Positions 49,310-49,533 of a stretch of 49,533 nucleotides of DNA are shown here, piece by piece (positions within the stretch are counted from its first letter, which is position 1; each line of letters starts with the position of its first letter). This stretch comes from a virus: positions 1 through 49,533 of IMG/VR virus record IMGVR_UViG_3300035698_023389; one strand, given 5' to 3'. A program made the position numbers and the translations under genes. The notes below the pieces were generated by a model, which was not told the DNA's origin, did not search any database, and saw only the letters and a list, made by a program, of their open reading frames with translations.

Positions 49310-49533
49310 TATGCAACCACCACACTAGCGCCTGTATCTAAAGGAATATACCAAATCTCAACATAACCTAAAGCTCCACCAACTCCTGCATCCGCATCAC
49401 TCAGTAAATCAATAGTTCCTTCAGCAACTATGAAAGGTGAAACCATACTATTAGCTCCACCACCACTACCACCTGTTAAAGCAGTTGCTGGTTCTCCTGT
49501 TATCGAATAAATAGTTCCTGACTCATCACCATC
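49309..49533 (-). CDS. C-terminal end of a virion protein cut by the window edge
   Basis: Open frame on the - strand running in from the right edge; 74 residues and a TAA that overlaps the next ATG (TAATG). Gly/Ser-rich with beta strands (GGSGGGANSMVSPFIVAEGTIDLL, LGYVEIWYIPLD), as in fibre or decoration proteins. Confidence 0.55.
   Translation of the reverse strand, partial: DGDESGTIYSITGEPATALTGGSGGGANSMVSPFIVAEGTIDLLSDADAGVGGALGYVEIWYIPLDTGASVVVA

Noticed and set aside
1-49533. CRISPR array, insertion sequence or integrase gene
   Set aside because: No regularly spaced direct repeats, no transposase and no tyrosine or serine recombinase motif found on reading both strands.
27422-49533. 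Major capsid, portal, terminase or lysis endolysin gene
   Set aside because: No product in the window shows the needed motifs (terminase Walker/nuclease motifs, capsid fold signatures or cell-wall hydrolase residues); these genes are presumably beyond the right edge.

Overview
The window looks like part of the genome of a tailed virus (Caudoviricetes, contractile-tail or myovirus type) whose host is most likely an archaeon. It is AT-rich and almost entirely coding. Evidence for an archaeal host: a virus-encoded MCM-type AAA+ helicase, an archaeo-eukaryotic primase, a family B DNA polymerase, an ATP-dependent DNA ligase, a DHH-family nuclease, and promoters built around TTTATATA boxes that lie about 25 bases upstream of plausible RNA starts. 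Ribosome binding sites of the GGTGAT/GGAGG type are common. Two small lipoproteins with bacterial-looking signal peptides are the main counter-hint. I could not run searches, so the host call is an inference.

Layout. From 1 to 27.4 kb all genes are on the + strand. 1-1.0 kb: a few small genes and two related structured elements, one ending in a tRNA-like T-arm and acceptor strand. 1.06-5.07 kb: MCM helicase and AEP primase. 5.2-10.3 kb: a DUF932 protein, a DHH phosphoesterase, a QueC-like ATP-pyrophosphatase and many tiny zinc-binding proteins. 10.4-19.06 kb: an acidic-tailed protein (possible SSB), a RecB-nuclease/SF2-helicase fusion, ATP-dependent ligase, and PolB split into a 743-aa exonuclease/palm ORF and a 211-aa thumb ORF. 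19.05-22.3 kb: a nucleotide and DNA-modification cluster with dUTPase, HAD deoxyribonucleotidase, deoxynucleotide kinase, a T4 beta-glucosyltransferase-like enzyme, and a thymidylate-synthase homologue carrying the residues of T4 dCMP hydroxymethylase. This predicts 5-hydroxymethylcytosine DNA that is then glycosylated. 22.3-27.4 kb: a GIY-YIG endonuclease-like gene, then about twenty micro-genes joined mostly by ATGA overlaps, ending in two lipoproteins.

From 27.4 to 49.5 kb all genes are on the - strand and encode the virion. In transcription order (right to left) they are: tail-spike/adhesin proteins with beta-helix, LamG and carbohydrate-binding-like modules; a small XhlA-like membrane protein; connector/neck proteins with a sugar-nucleotide epimerase embedded among them; tail terminator candidate, sheath, tube and tail-assembly chaperone (with a -1 frameshift extension); tape measure; baseplate hub, spike, gp25-like wedge, baseplate J and gpI-like proteins; and tail fibres. 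Head, portal and terminase genes are not in the window and presumably lie past the right edge. The two gene blocks converge at about 27.4 kb on a T-rich bidirectional terminator.

The main points of interest are the predicted hydroxymethylcytosine/glucosyltransferase pathway next to an archaeal-type replisome, the split PolB, a palindromic TATA-containing promoter element repeated four times (twice within a duplicated 102-bp promoter-leader cassette), the tRNA-like RNA element near the left end, and the frameshifted tail chaperone.
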